64,000 nt of DNA from Marinifilum breve (GTDB lineage: Bacteria; Bacteroidota; Bacteroidia; Bacteroidales; Marinifilaceae). The DNA lies in assembly GCF_003202155.1 (NCBI RefSeq), contig NZ_QFLI01000007.1:124001-188000 (forward strand), given 5' to 3'. Shown here one piece after another: positions 18,293-28,365 of the stretch. A program made the translations under genes and the position numbers. How positions within the stretch are numbered: position 1 is the first letter of the stretch; each line of letters begins with the position of its first letter. Below the pieces are notes generated by a model. The model searched no databases and was not told where the DNA came from. It worked only from the letters and a program-made list of their open reading frames with translations.

Positions 18293-19480
18293 TTAGCCTC
18301 GTTTTGCTCGCTCCCATTTTACAGATTGATTGCCTTTCATATACCTCTTGAAACCAAGGTAAACTGACAAATTCATGATAAAGAAGTAATAAGGAACAAA
18401 AAGAGCTTTGATTTTTATTTTTCTATTTTCTAAAAACCAACCAATTAAAGCTGCCGAATAAAATACTATTTGACCGTAGAATAATAGTGTGTATATATTT
18501 TCCAAGTTCATTCCTGAATTGTAAGCCAATGCAAAGTTTATTGGAAGAATAAACAAAAGCAGCAAAGGTGTCAATGTCCACCTTAATACTCGGTGCGAGA
18601 TATATTGGAATGATAAAGTTCCATATTTGAACGGATTTAGTAATGGGGCCAATCGAACTACAGATTGTATTCCTCCTGCTGATATTCTAACTTTTCTTTT
18701 TAATTCCTCCTTAACATTCGCAGATGCTGTTTCAATTGCATAAGCATTTGGATTATACTGAATGGTATATCCCGACATGGCAACACGCAATGAGATGATA
18801 AAATCATCAAGTAAAGTATCTTTCTCAACCTCTTGCCAAAGCTCTGTTCTAATCGCAAACAATTCACCCGCTGCTCCAACTACTGAATACCACTCTGCAT
18901 CCCATTTCTTCAGCGTCGATTCGTATTTCCAATACAAACCTTCTCCTGCACCTGCTGCTGCATCTGCACCTTTCTGGTAAATACGCTTCTCTCCAGAAAC
19001 ACAACCTACTTTAGGATCTTTAAACAAGTTTACAATTTCCTGAATAGAATCCTCACCAAGATTGGTATTCCCATCAGAAAAAATAACAATAGGGGTTTTA
19101 ACAAACTGCATACCACGGTTCATCGCGCCAATCTTACCTCCTCTGGCATCTTCATGATACACCTCAACTCCGTCATATTTTCTCAGCAAATCTGGCGTTC
19201 CATCATCCGATCCATCGGTAACCCACACATGCTTCACCTTCTCTTTAGGATAATTCAAGCTAAAAGAATTCTTCACTTTTTCATCCACATAATCCTTTTC
19301 GTTATATGCTGCTACAAACAAGGTAACTTCCGGCTCGTAATCCTCGTTTCCTGTATGATTTTTCTTTAAGCCAAACAGCCTTCTTAGTTTAATAATCAGG
19401 AACAATAAAATTCCATATCCCAAATAGGAATAAAAAATAATAAATAAGGCTACCCAAAATAATATCTCTATTGTTTTCAT
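18293..19480 (-). CDS. Membrane glycosyltransferase family 2
   Basis: 395 residues. N-terminal membrane helix about 5-33, then a GT-A domain with 'VTLFVAAYNEKDYV', 'WVTDGSDDGTPDLL' and the DxD-like 'IFSDGNTNLG'. 'LLDDFIISLRVAMSGY' carries the catalytic-base region. Three C-terminal helices follow ('LLLLFILPINFALAY', 'YTLLFYGQIVFYSAALIGWF', 'LFVPYYFFIMNLSVYLGF'). This is a processive-like or lipid-linked sugar transferase at the inner membrane. It is the last gene of the exopolysaccharide cluster, six bases after the acyltransferase 3 gene. The donor sugar cannot be read from sequence. Confidence 0.9.
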   Translation of the reverse strand: MKTIEILFWVALFIIFYSYLGYGILLFLIIKLRRLFGLKKNHTGNEDYEPEVTLFVAAYNEKDYVDEKVKNSFSLNYPKEKVKHVWVTDGSDDGTPDLLRKYDGVEVYHEDARGGKIGAMNRGMQFVKTPIVIFSDGNTNLGEDSIQEIVNLFKDPKVGCVSGEKRIYQKGADAAAGAGEGLYWKYESTLKKWDAEWYSVVGAAGELFAIRTELWQEVEKDTLLDDFIISLRVAMSGYTIQYNPNAYAIETASANVKEELKRKVRISAGGIQSVVRLAPLLNPFKYGTLSFQYISHRVLRWTLTPLLLLFILPINFALAYNSGMNLENIYTLLFYGQIVFYSAALIGWFLENRKIKIKALFVPYYFFIMNLSVYLGFKRYMKGNQSVKWERAKRG

Positions 19481-19485
19481 AGTAT

Positions 19486-20547
19486 TTAGTTTGAAGTGGT
19501 TTTTAATTTTAATGGTGTTGATTTCGGATTTTTAAAGCTTCTGCCGAGAAACAATAAGCGACTCAAAGAAAATCTATCGCAAATTTCTTCAACAATAACA
19601 GGTAATAATATCCCAACCAACAGGGAAAATAAAAAGACTGGAACTGTATGATAAATGCCTATTTTATGAAGTAATATTCTTGTGCCTGATGTACCAAATG
19701 AGTGGAACAAATAAATGGTATAAGCATAGCTTCCTATCCAAACCAACCATTTAAATGTAAAGTGAATTCTCAGACAAACAATCACTCCAATTAAACCAAT
19801 TAACAATGCAATTCCACTACTCGCTTTTAATTCGTAATCAATAATGCCGTACCATACCAATTGCTGAAACACCAATCCTGCAATTAATGTTATAGCACAT
19901 AGCCAATTAAATACTTTATTCTGAAAAATATTCTTGAATCTCTGAATACCTACTCCTAAAACAAAGAATGGCATTAAATACAATCCTCCTTTAAAGCCAA
20001 AATAGTTAGGCATTGTTTCCGGAATAAAGCTATTTCTTACATATAAGGCGGCAATGCTAAACAGTAACAAAACCAACCAAGATTTAACTGAATTCGCAAG
20101 TTTAAAAGAGTCTATCATCGACATTACCAAAAATACGATAAACAAAGCCTGTAGGTACCAATAAAATGTATATGGAAAAATTAATATTCTCCAAATATCT
20201 GTAAGTTCATAGGAAAAATTGGTTCCTGGTATAATTGCTTGTAATATGTAGTAAGCTCCTCCAACAAAAATAAGTGGTAAAAACAATCGCCTAATTTTCT
20301 TTAGGTTAAAACCTAACAGATTTCCTGAATTTGCTGGACGAAGAGCATAAACCCAACCTGAAATTACAGTAAAAAGCGGCATGCGTAAATATTGAAAAGT
20401 AAAATAAAAATGTCTCAAAAACGAGTCATCTTCCACCTTCATTCCTCCGTCAGAACCTGAACCAATTACATGACCGATTACCACCAAAATGATGGCCAAA
20501 CCTCTTAAGGTTTCAATCGAAGTATCTTTCTTTAAAGTAGTAGTCAT
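19486..20547 (-). CDS. Acyltransferase 3 (OafA/WecH type)
   Basis: 353 residues with about ten membrane helices. The N-terminal 'ETLRGLAIILVVIGHVIGSG' is the acyltransferase-3 signature with the catalytic His, followed by 'LFTVISGWVYALR', the second conserved block. Such proteins move acetyl or other acyl groups across the inner membrane onto nascent polysaccharide. It lies seven bases from the hexapeptide acyltransferase, so two distinct acylations of the repeat unit are possible. Confidence 0.9.
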   Translation of the reverse strand: MTTTLKKDTSIETLRGLAIILVVIGHVIGSGSDGGMKVEDDSFLRHFYFTFQYLRMPLFTVISGWVYALRPANSGNLLGFNLKKIRRLFLPLIFVGGAYYILQAIIPGTNFSYELTDIWRILIFPYTFYWYLQALFIVFLVMSMIDSFKLANSVKSWLVLLLFSIAALYVRNSFIPETMPNYFGFKGGLYLMPFFVLGVGIQRFKNIFQNKVFNWLCAITLIAGLVFQQLVWYGIIDYELKASSGIALLIGLIGVIVCLRIHFTFKWLVWIGSYAYTIYLFHSFGTSGTRILLHKIGIYHTVPVFLFSLLVGILLPVIVEEICDRFSLSRLLFLGRSFKNPKSTPLKLKTTSN

Positions 20548-20553
20548 AAGTCT

Positions 20554-21171
20554 TTAATTTTCGCTAACTCTTTCCCAAATTTCTTTCTCATGGTTGAATC
20601 GTTTCACTACCTTCGCGGGATTGCCAACAGCAACACAAAATGGCGGAATATCTTTTGTTACCACACTGCCTGCCCCAACCTGGCTTCTTTTACCAATGGT
20701 TACACCAGCAACAACAACCGAGTTTGCACCTATATGTGCTTCTTCTTCAATAACTGTTGGCTTAATGTCTAGAGGCTGTTGACTAGAGTTTTTACCTCCA
20801 TCACTATATCCATGATTAAATCCTGCCACGAAAACATGCTGGCCTAAGCCCGATCCGCTTCCCATACTAACCGGTCCAATAATAACCGAACCTATTCCAA
20901 CTCTAACCCGATCACCCAACAATACAGGTCCAGAACCGTTGTTTACGGTGCAAAAGTCTTCAATGGTAGTTAATTTGCCGATTTCAAATCTATTCCATGG
21001 AAACACGTCAATTCGGCTACGCCTTCTGATTGTAGATCCCTTTCCTTTTTTGTGAATGAAAGGATTTACAAACCATTTCACCCACAACCTAGGTTTTGGA
21101 TTTCGTTTGGGAGCAATGCTCCAAAGAACAAATGCTTTGAGCTTGGGGTTACTTTTTATCTTTTCAATCAT
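20554..21171 (-). CDS. Hexapeptide-repeat acyltransferase (WbbJ/MaA-like)
   Basis: 205 residues; a left-handed beta-helix is shown by runs such as '[40 protein letters not shown]' and '[52 protein letters not shown]'. 'FNHGY' holds the catalytic His of the galactoside/maltose O-acetyltransferase group. It is probably a cytosolic acetyl-CoA-dependent O-acetyltransferase acting on a sugar intermediate. It overlaps the upstream glycosyltransferase gene by 4 bases (ATGA). Confidence 0.9.
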   Translation of the reverse strand: MIEKIKSNPKLKAFVLWSIAPKRNPKPRLWVKWFVNPFIHKKGKGSTIRRRSRIDVFPWNRFEIGKLTTIEDFCTVNNGSGPVLLGDRVRVGIGSVIIGPVSMGSGSGLGQHVFVAGFNHGYSDGGKNSSQQPLDIKPTVIEEEAHIGANSVVVAGVTIGKRSQVGAGSVVTKDIPPFCVAVGNPAKVVKRFNHEKEIWERVSEN

Positions 21172-22361
21172 AGTTTCTTATTCATCAAAGTTTCTACAAC
21201 ATCAGCAAATTCAACAGCCTTTGCTTCCCAAGAGTTTTGAGAGGCCATCTGTATGCGATTTTGAATTCGTTCATCGCTATCATTATTAATCTCCGATAGC
21301 AAACACTTCACAAAGTCTTCCTTATTTTTTGCAACAGAGACTTGCGCCTCAAACTCTGGTAAATGAGCAAATGCATTCATCACAACTGGCACTCCCACTG
21401 ATAGATATTCATTGATCTTCAAAGGGTAAATATTTTTGTTGATATCATTCATCAAGTAAGGAATAATTCCCACATCCGATTTTGCCAGTAATTCAGGAAC
21501 TTCATCTGGTTGAACTGCAGGAAAAAACTTCACATTCTGATATTTTTCCAATCTCTCCTTTATCTCTTGATTTCTCAGATTTCCAGTAAATTCAAATTCA
21601 AAATCCTTTAGATTCTGAACTGCATATTCCACCGTATCAATATCAAATCGATGATCCATACTTCCAATATATCCAACAACTTTGCGTTCCTTATCATTGG
21701 ATACTACTTGTTTGGCGAATTGATTAAAAAGAGAAAAATCCACTCCATTTTTAACCACAAAACTATTAGAGTTGAATTCCTTTTTATCTTCTTTTAAATA
21801 ATCCGATGTAACAACAATTCCGTCAACAACAGTGGAAAACTTGCGATCCATTGGGAAAATTCTTTTCCCATGGCGGCGTGTACCCATTCCATCATAACAG
21901 TAGTAAACATTAAGCTTCTCATCAAGTTTACCCACCATAGATAATCCGTAAAAAGGATTATAAGCAGTTACAACAATTGGATCCTTTAAACCCAGATTCT
22001 TCAATTTTCTCTTTAATCTTTTGCGATAGAGGAAGGTATTAAACCCAAAAAGAATCTTGAAAAGGCCATCAATTTTAATAAAATCAACAGGCAAAACTGG
22101 TGGCGAAACCAAATGATATACATTTCCATTGCCATTGGTAGATATCTGTTCACATGTTGGTTTCAAACCCAGCATTCTCATTATCGGAGCCTTCTGCTTT
22201 TTACGCCAAGTATTTACAATATCTTTCCAGGTAAACGGATACTCTACAAAAAGCACATTGTTATCCTTGGCTAAAAGACTCATCAATTGCACGGTAGATT
22301 TAGTATACTCGCCATACCAAGTGGTATTGGAAATACAAACAATAGTTTCTCCTTTAAGCAT
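21168..22361 (-). CDS. Glycosyltransferase (GT-B fold)
   Basis: 397 residues, no membrane helices. The N-terminal half has '[37 protein letters not shown]'. The C-terminal donor-binding half shows '[19 protein letters not shown]', '[34 protein letters not shown]', with the E of the nucleotide-sugar ribose site in 'KINEYL'. This resembles TuaH/GT1-4-like enzymes of polysaccharide clusters. It overlaps the neighbouring genes on both sides (4 and 8 bases). The sugar is unknown. Confidence 0.85.
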   Translation of the reverse strand: MLKGETIVCISNTTWYGEYTKSTVQLMSLLAKDNNVLFVEYPFTWKDIVNTWRKKQKAPIMRMLGLKPTCEQISTNGNGNVYHLVSPPVLPVDFIKIDGLFKILFGFNTFLYRKRLKRKLKNLGLKDPIVVTAYNPFYGLSMVGKLDEKLNVYYCYDGMGTRRHGKRIFPMDRKFSTVVDGIVVTSDYLKEDKKEFNSNSFVVKNGVDFSLFNQFAKQVVSNDKERKVVGYIGSMDHRFDIDTVEYAVQNLKDFEFEFTGNLRNQEIKERLEKYQNVKFFPAVQPDEVPELLAKSDVGIIPYLMNDINKNIYPLKINEYLSVGVPVVMNAFAHLPEFEAQVSVAKNKEDFVKCLLSEINNDSDERIQNRIQMASQNSWEAKAVEFADVVETLMNKKL

Positions 22362-23505
22362 AAGCTTCCTCTTTTAAGGTTAATTCCTTATACAACTTAA
22401 GATTTTCTTCAGCCATACGCTTCCAAGAAAAATGACTCGCTCGCTCCATGCCTTTTCTGCAAAGCTCATTGCGATAATCATCGTCAATAAGAATTCGTTG
22501 CATGGCTTGTGTGATCTCCTCAGGACTATGAGGATCTACAATACAAGCCGCATCTCCTGCCACTTCCGGCATCGACGATGTATTGGATGTAATAACAGGA
22601 ACTCCACAAGCCATACCTTCCAAAATTGGAATTCCAAAACTTTCACGTAAGGATGGATACAAAAACAATTTACATTGATTTATAATTGCTGGCATTTCAA
22701 TGTTGGGAACATATCCGGTTAAAAATATATTTTCAAACTGCTCTGGATGACCAATTTCGTCAAGCAAGCGTTTTAATTCTGCCTTGTCGTAATCCAACAT
22801 TACCAGCTTGTAAGTTTTTGATGATTGAGTATTAAAATCAGCAAAAGCCTGCAAAACGCCCTTTGTATTCTTCTTAGGATCAGTGTTTCCAAGAAAGAAG
22901 AAAAAATCATCAGGCAAATTGTATTTCTCCTTTATGGATTTTAGATATGCCTCATCGGTAACTTTCTTAAAATGCTCTCCTACTCCATTGTATATCGCAG
23001 TTAACTTTTCCTTACCAAAACCGAAGAATTTCCCAATCCTTTCTTTCTCATAATTGGATACCGTAACTACTTTTTTGCTTCTTTTTACAACATGAGGTAC
23101 AACCCACCTACGATACATGTTTCCAAACTTTTGATACCAACTTCCTGCTTTTTTTAGGATACTGATACTCTCCAGGTAAATGATATCATGCAATATAACT
23201 ACCAAAGGTGTTTTGCCAAACATAGGCGCTGTGTTACTTGTACAGTGCAACACATCACAACCATATTTTTCTACAGCCCTCGGCAAAGCCCATTGCTCCC
23301 AAACCGGATAAGGTCCTCCTTTTAACTCTACAATCTTAAAGTTTTCTGTATCCTGTAGGCATTTGTCCTCATCGGGTTTTACAAAAACAATGTACTCATT
23401 TTTCTTATCTATTTTCTGCAGGTTTCGAATCAACTCCAAAGCCACCATATCCATACCGTGCTTTTTGGTTCGAAACAATCTTTGTCCTTCTATCGCAATT
23501 TTCAT
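22354..23505 (-). CDS. Glycosyltransferase family 4
   Basis: 383 residues, GT-B fold. 'HGMDMVALELIRNL' near the N-terminus is the acceptor-side loop. 'YNGVGEHF' introduces the C-lobe and 'FFFLGNTDPKKNTKGVLQAF' follows. 'LFLYPSLRESFGIPILEGMACGVPVITSNTSSMPEV' carries the EX7E motif characteristic of retaining GT4 enzymes. Cytosolic or peripheral membrane; adds one sugar to the lipid-linked repeat unit. It sits in the central glycosyltransferase block of the cluster. Confidence 0.93.
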   Translation of the reverse strand: MKIAIEGQRLFRTKKHGMDMVALELIRNLQKIDKKNEYIVFVKPDEDKCLQDTENFKIVELKGGPYPVWEQWALPRAVEKYGCDVLHCTSNTAPMFGKTPLVVILHDIIYLESISILKKAGSWYQKFGNMYRRWVVPHVVKRSKKVVTVSNYEKERIGKFFGFGKEKLTAIYNGVGEHFKKVTDEAYLKSIKEKYNLPDDFFFFLGNTDPKKNTKGVLQAFADFNTQSSKTYKLVMLDYDKAELKRLLDEIGHPEQFENIFLTGYVPNIEMPAIINQCKLFLYPSLRESFGIPILEGMACGVPVITSNTSSMPEVAGDAACIVDPHSPEEITQAMQRILIDDDYRNELCRKGMERASHFSWKRMAEENLKLYKELTLKEEAYA

Positions 23506-23538
23506 ACGCCATTTATGTTAGTAGTCAGTTTTTAATCA

Positions 23539-24744
23539 TTAAGCTTGTTGCCCATGTTGGGTATGTATAAACTTTTTATTCGCTCCTTTTAACTTGAAAA
23601 GGGAAGCAAACATGATAAGGAAAGCCTTAGGCAAGGAAAGAATAGCCAGTAGAGTTTCTTTATTGTAGAATTTACGTGGTATACCAAAAGCAAATGCAGC
23701 AATGGTAATTCCACAAAGAATCGTCCAGTATAATGGAGTTACAGCAAGCTGAACAGCATTTGGAACAAGCAATTCTATCATCCAATATGCAATTGTCATG
23801 ATTCCTACCAATCCCAAAAGTAGAATGCGTGGTGGAGAAATCATTTGGTAAACTTTATCGAAAAAGTCAATATTTCCGTTAAAAATTAAATGGAATAAAC
23901 CTGATAGTACATATCTGCGGAAATAAACGAACTGTGCAGAAAGCCATCTCTTTCTTTGGTTGGCAAAAGCATCTGATTTCTGGATTTTTTCATCATACAC
24001 AATTGCATCTGGCAAATACTCTATTTTTTGCTTGTTTTTCAGCAAACGCAACTCTAATTCTTTATCAAAACCTCCAACAGCATTTACCTGCTTCATAGTA
24101 CTCTTGAAAAAAGCATAATCGAAAGCCATTCCCGATCCGATTAATGCTGATGACAAACCAAGTACTCGATGTCCCTTACGAAAAATATTGTTATTTAGCT
24201 CTTCACTAACTGCATCTAATATGGCAAAGGAAGTATTTAAATTTTTGGCAACTCTATGACCTTGCACTACTTTGTATCCATTTTCGAAAGCCTCATTGAT
24301 TCTTTCCAAAACATCTTCTGCCATGATATTATCTGCATCTAAAATGCAAGCAATTTCATAATCGTCATCCAATACTTCCATAGCTTTATTTAAAGCCTTT
24401 GATTTGGTGCTTTTTTCGAAACTTACCTCAATTACTTTTATTGGTAAATCATTCAGTTTCTGTAAAGTTTCTGATTGAAAAGAATCGGCAATCACCACAA
24501 CATCAAATTGTTCCTGTTTATAAGATTGAAGCAAAGCCTGTTTTGCTACATCTACAATTACAGCATCTTCTTTATATCCAGGAATCAAAACTGCTGTTTT
24601 TCTTTGTATGATATCTTTTTTCCTATTTGGTTTGTACTTTATCAATGAAGCTAGAGCAAAAATTAGAATATAGATTGCTCCAAATCCAAAATAGATTAAA
24701 AGAATGTATTCAATGATGTGTATAAAATCAGTAAGTATAGTCAT
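23539..24744 (-). CDS. Membrane glycosyltransferase family 2 (cellulose synthase-like)
   Basis: 401 residues. N-terminal helix (about 9-35), then a GT-A domain with 'TAVLIPGYKEDAVIVD', 'IACILDADNIM' (DxD) and 'QRKRW', a QxxRW motif at the processive-type acceptor site. Three C-terminal helices finish the protein. QxxRW is typical of processive beta-glycan or dolichol/undecaprenyl-type GT2 enzymes. The adjacent 'GSGMAFDYAFFKS' block matches the family. Its role in a Wzy-type cluster may be non-processive. Confidence 0.9.
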   Translation of the reverse strand: MTILTDFIHIIEYILLIYFGFGAIYILIFALASLIKYKPNRKKDIIQRKTAVLIPGYKEDAVIVDVAKQALLQSYKQEQFDVVVIADSFQSETLQKLNDLPIKVIEVSFEKSTKSKALNKAMEVLDDDYEIACILDADNIMAEDVLERINEAFENGYKVVQGHRVAKNLNTSFAILDAVSEELNNNIFRKGHRVLGLSSALIGSGMAFDYAFFKSTMKQVNAVGGFDKELELRLLKNKQKIEYLPDAIVYDEKIQKSDAFANQRKRWLSAQFVYFRRYVLSGLFHLIFNGNIDFFDKVYQMISPPRILLLGLVGIMTIAYWMIELLVPNAVQLAVTPLYWTILCGITIAAFAFGIPRKFYNKETLLAILSLPKAFLIMFASLFKLKGANKKFIHTQHGQQA

Positions 24745-24778
24745 AGGAGTAATAATTTTAAGTTAGTAGTACAAATCA

Positions 24779-25702
24779 TTATAACGCTGGATTATCATGT
24801 ATTCCTTTATAATGATAGACATTCCAAAACATGGCTTTGTAAAATGACCTTAACAAATCAAATCGAGTGGCAAGGAGATACTTTAAAGTATTCTTTGGCA
24901 CAGTTATTAAAGTCAGATAGATTAAATTGAAAAGTAAAATCCATCCTTTTGAATTTCTTCGCGCATAAACAATTCTATTTCTTGAGATATAGTAAATCTT
25001 TAAAGGACTTTCTTTTCCTGTAGATATCGATTCCTTATGAAACACCAATGATTTTGGCTGGTAGTAAACTTTATAACCTGCTTTTTTTACCCTGGCACAC
25101 CAGTCATGCTCCTCATAATAAAGAAAAAACACTTCTGTCATCATGCCAACTTCCTCAATTACTTTTCTAGGTACCATCATCGCAGCACCATGAATACTAT
25201 AGGTAAATCCCGGATCATCAAACTGTCCATTGTCAACTTTTCTAAAACCAATTAAATGTTGGCGCATTGTAAATGGATTCATAGGAGTATAACCTGCATA
25301 TTGAATGGTATCTGGCGTATGGTGAAATCGAATTTTGGGGCTCATCATCCCAATATTTTCATCTTCCTGAAATTTTTCGATCATAGGTTCTAGAAAGTCA
25401 GGTTCTACCTCTGTATCATTATTAATAAACAACAAATACTCTCCTGTTGATTTTCTAACTCCTAAATTGTTACCTCCTGCAAAACCAAGGTTTTTCTCCG
25501 ATTTGATAAAAATAATCTCTGGATAATTATTCACAATAGGTGCAGGATCCTCAGTAGGTGAAGCATTATCCACAACAATTACTTCGTAATTTGGATAAGT
25601 CACCTCCTTTAGACTTTGTAAAAAGTCACAGGTGACTTGTGCCTGATTATAATTTACGGTGATTATAGAAACTTTTGGATATTCTTTCATAATTGTTGAC
25701 AT
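24779..25702 (-). CDS. Glycosyltransferase family 2 (rhamnosyltransferase-like)
   Basis: 307 residues, cytosolic GT-A. 'VSIITVNYNQAQVTCDFL', 'VIVVDNASPTED', 'GFAGGNNLGVRKSTGEYLLFINNDTEVEPDFL' (DTE in place of DxD) and 'FFLYYEEHDWCARVKKAGYKVYYQP' are the full WcaE/RfbN-like set. The start overlaps the end of the polymerase gene by 16 bases; a second Met four codons in (25690) is also possible. It adds one sugar to the lipid-linked repeat unit. Confidence 0.92.
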   Translation of the reverse strand: MSTIMKEYPKVSIITVNYNQAQVTCDFLQSLKEVTYPNYEVIVVDNASPTEDPAPIVNNYPEIIFIKSEKNLGFAGGNNLGVRKSTGEYLLFINNDTEVEPDFLEPMIEKFQEDENIGMMSPKIRFHHTPDTIQYAGYTPMNPFTMRQHLIGFRKVDNGQFDDPGFTYSIHGAAMMVPRKVIEEVGMMTEVFFLYYEEHDWCARVKKAGYKVYYQPKSLVFHKESISTGKESPLKIYYISRNRIVYARRNSKGWILLFNLIYLTLITVPKNTLKYLLATRFDLLRSFYKAMFWNVYHYKGIHDNPAL

Positions 25703-27168
25703 TCAGATGATTTTTCTACTTCCTTATCGAATTTTTCTGCCATAAATAAAAAAGCCATTGATGCATACACAAGTGGTCCTGTTGGCAATTGTCCCAACAC
25801 TGCATTTCCATACGAGGCAACCATAATTCCCCAAATTCCTGCAACCAATGCGCTCATCTGTGCCTTGACCCAAGGGTCTTTCAACCTAAAGAAAATGACA
25901 TATGAACTTTTCAGGACAATAAACAAGAGAATAAACAGGTGCAAAAACAAACCTACAATTCCTTGTTCCACCCATATCATAACGTACCAGCTATCGGTTG
26001 GAACTTGAGCAGCCAATGATCCCGGAGCATATTTTTTTGCTGCGCCAGTTGTGGACCCTAGTCCTGTACCAATAGGACGAGAAGCCATATAATTCTTTAA
26101 TTTACGCTGATTTTCTAAACGAACCTGCAATGATTTATCTTCTGGATTAAAAGCCGTTCGCATGCGGTTTATGGTATAATTTCCATTCCCAATTGTGGTA
26201 TACTTAAAAAACACCAAAACCGAAATTCCAAGGATAGCACCTGCGATCATCACTTTTACATTTTTTCGCAAAACAGTATACAGGCCGAATCCCATAATTG
26301 GTACCGCAATCGCACCTCTGGTTCCGGAAATCATCATACCAAACAAAGCCAAACCTCCTGCTACAGCATACAACAATCTGGTTTTCTTTGATTTCTTTTC
26401 ATTTAATGCCAAAATTGAAAAGATAACACCAGCATGTCCTTGCGAGCCTCCAAACTGACCTGCATCTGTAAAAAAGGAGAATACCCGCAACTTGCCAAAT
26501 AAAAGATGGGTATCACTTCCCGGTCCATTTAACCACGCTTGTTCCCAAGGATCCAGACCAATGTGTTTTTGTACTATTCCTTTAATGGAGGCAAAAATGG
26601 CCAACACGGCCCAAATCTTAAAAAAACGATCTAAATCTTTGATTTTATCAAATAGAATAAAAACCAGTGGAATAATTAAAAACATATAAAGACCTATTCC
26701 ACGCATGGATTGAAACCAAAGTGGACGAGCCGTTGCCATTGGATTAAATAATTGAAAAACAATCCAACCAAACCAAATAATGGCTAAAACAAACAATGGA
26801 TTCTTTGCTTTTTCCCAATGAACATCCTTGAAAAAGGATTGAAAAAAGAGGACAAGTAAAGCAAGAAACAGATGAAAATCAATTATCATTCCATAAGGAA
26901 TACCCTTTACGTAACGAGCAAACCCAAGAATGAAGTAATTGAGAATAAACATCCCAATAAGTGCTATTTTGGGATTTAAACAGATGAAATAGATATAAGT
27001 TAAAACCAGTGGCATTACAATTATGCCAACTCCGTTCACTATACCCCCACTTGCCAAATATCCCATTCCTAACAATGAAATTATCATCAAGAAAAAAGGA
27101 ATCGGCTTAGCTAATAAACTAGCCCCTTTCTCCTCCATAAATGGGTGATATTTCATTATCTTACTCAT
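25687..27168 (-). CDS. O-antigen polymerase/ligase-like membrane protein (Wzy candidate)
   Basis: 493 residues with about twelve membrane helices and a large periplasmic loop near residues 310-395 ('NYTINRMRTAFNPEDKSLQVRLENQRKLKNYMASRPIGTGLGSTTG...'). This is the Wzy_C/O-antigen-ligase layout. The arginine-bearing periplasmic loop and 'GTGLGS' segment resemble polymerase/ligase families. Because the cluster also has a Wzx flippase and a Wzz/Wzc-type protein, polymerase is the more likely role. It lies between the pyruvyl transferase and a GT2 gene, tightly spaced. Confidence 0.85.
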   Translation of the reverse strand: MSKIMKYHPFMEEKGASLLAKPIPFFLMIISLLGMGYLASGGIVNGVGIIVMPLVLTYIYFICLNPKIALIGMFILNYFILGFARYVKGIPYGMIIDFHLFLALLVLFFQSFFKDVHWEKAKNPLFVLAIIWFGWIVFQLFNPMATARPLWFQSMRGIGLYMFLIIPLVFILFDKIKDLDRFFKIWAVLAIFASIKGIVQKHIGLDPWEQAWLNGPGSDTHLLFGKLRVFSFFTDAGQFGGSQGHAGVIFSILALNEKKSKKTRLLYAVAGGLALFGMMISGTRGAIAVPIMGFGLYTVLRKNVKVMIAGAILGISVLVFFKYTTIGNGNYTINRMRTAFNPEDKSLQVRLENQRKLKNYMASRPIGTGLGSTTGAAKKYAPGSLAAQVPTDSWYVMIWVEQGIVGLFLHLFILLFIVLKSSYVIFFRLKDPWVKAQMSALVAGIWGIMVASYGNAVLGQLPTGPLVYASMAFLFMAEKFDKEVEKSSECQQL

Positions 27169-27183
27169 AGAATATTTATCTCA

Positions 27184-28326
27184 TTAAGAATTCAATGAAG
27201 CTCTTAAATAATCAATCGATCTTTTCTTTTCTGTATCGAGTATCTTATTAACTCTATCAAAATCTATTTTTCCCTGTAGCTTTAGCTCTATCGAATCATC
27301 AATCTCAGTAATCAATCGATCCTCCAAACCAAAAATCTTAAGCAATGTGGTAAAACGCGACATTCCTCTTTTCTTGTTTCCCAAGGCAAAGAATGGTTTA
27401 TTGAAAATAATACAAAATACAGTACCATGAAACGAATCTGTGATCACAAATTCGGCATCCATAAAGCCTTTGATCCATTCTGTTACTTTGGGACATATAC
27501 ATTGATCCAGTTCTTTTCTTCCGACATTTCTAAAGAAATTCTTTGGCATTGTAGAAAAAGACTCAAATCCCAATTGTTTTTCAACCATTTCAACCATCTT
27601 AAGAACCCTAGGGTTTCTATCAAGAATATAGGTAAGAAGCTTTTTATTATGCATTGGTAAATTATCGTTTTCAACCAATTGTATATATTCCTCTTTCTCA
27701 ACCAACATGGTTGGATCCAAAAATTGATCAGCTTTAATATTGAAGTACTTTTCGCACAAATCGATGCCAGATAACTCACGAACCCCAACAGCATCAAATT
27801 GTTCAATTAATTTTTTACAGGCTGCTGTTTCTTTATTCGAATATTCCCAGGAATCGACTCCAAATGAAGCAGCATAAGAGATTTTCTTAGAACCTTCATT
27901 TTGGGGTAAAAAACCTAAATAATGATTTGCTATTTCTGGGGAATACTTTGGTCTCCACACCTGATCACTTCCAACTACCCATGCATCAAACTTCTGTTCT
28001 TGCAAAGTCTTAAAATCCTTCTCTGAATTTAAGTAATTGGTTAATTCAATATGCTCATCAATAAATTTACGAGTATGTTGCGCAATGAGGGTAGCCTCCT
28101 TCTTTGTAGGCCAAGTTCTCACAACAACTTTCTTCCCAAAACAATATCTTTGCACAAATCTCTTTCCGAATGATAGGGTTTTAAACATCCAGGACTCTCC
28201 TTTCGAAGTTCTATTTACCGTTAGCACCTTGTGCCCCATTTTCTTTAAGACAGATTGCATTGCATAGGCTTGCAAAATACCTCCATAATTGGAATTAAAT
28301 GGTAATGTTACGATTCCTATCTTCAT
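27184..28326 (-). CDS. Polysaccharide pyruvyl transferase family protein
   Basis: 380 residues. The N-terminal 'TLPFNSNYGGILQAYAMQSVLKKMGHKV' and the hallmark 'FVITDSFHGTVFCIIFNKPFFALGN' (about 318-342) identify the WcaK/PssM family. Also present are 'WVVGSDQVWRP' and 'YAASFGVD'. Members transfer pyruvate from PEP onto a sugar as a ketal, giving the polymer negative charge. The acceptor sugar is unknown. The presence of this gene predicts an anionic exopolysaccharide. Confidence 0.92.
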   Translation of the reverse strand: MKIGIVTLPFNSNYGGILQAYAMQSVLKKMGHKVLTVNRTSKGESWMFKTLSFGKRFVQRYCFGKKVVVRTWPTKKEATLIAQHTRKFIDEHIELTNYLNSEKDFKTLQEQKFDAWVVGSDQVWRPKYSPEIANHYLGFLPQNEGSKKISYAASFGVDSWEYSNKETAACKKLIEQFDAVGVRELSGIDLCEKYFNIKADQFLDPTMLVEKEEYIQLVENDNLPMHNKKLLTYILDRNPRVLKMVEMVEKQLGFESFSTMPKNFFRNVGRKELDQCICPKVTEWIKGFMDAEFVITDSFHGTVFCIIFNKPFFALGNKKRGMSRFTTLLKIFGLEDRLITEIDDSIELKLQGKIDFDRVNKILDTEKKRSIDYLRASLNS

Positions 28327-28365
28327 GTTATTATTGATTAATTAAATTCTTAACTACTTAAAAGT

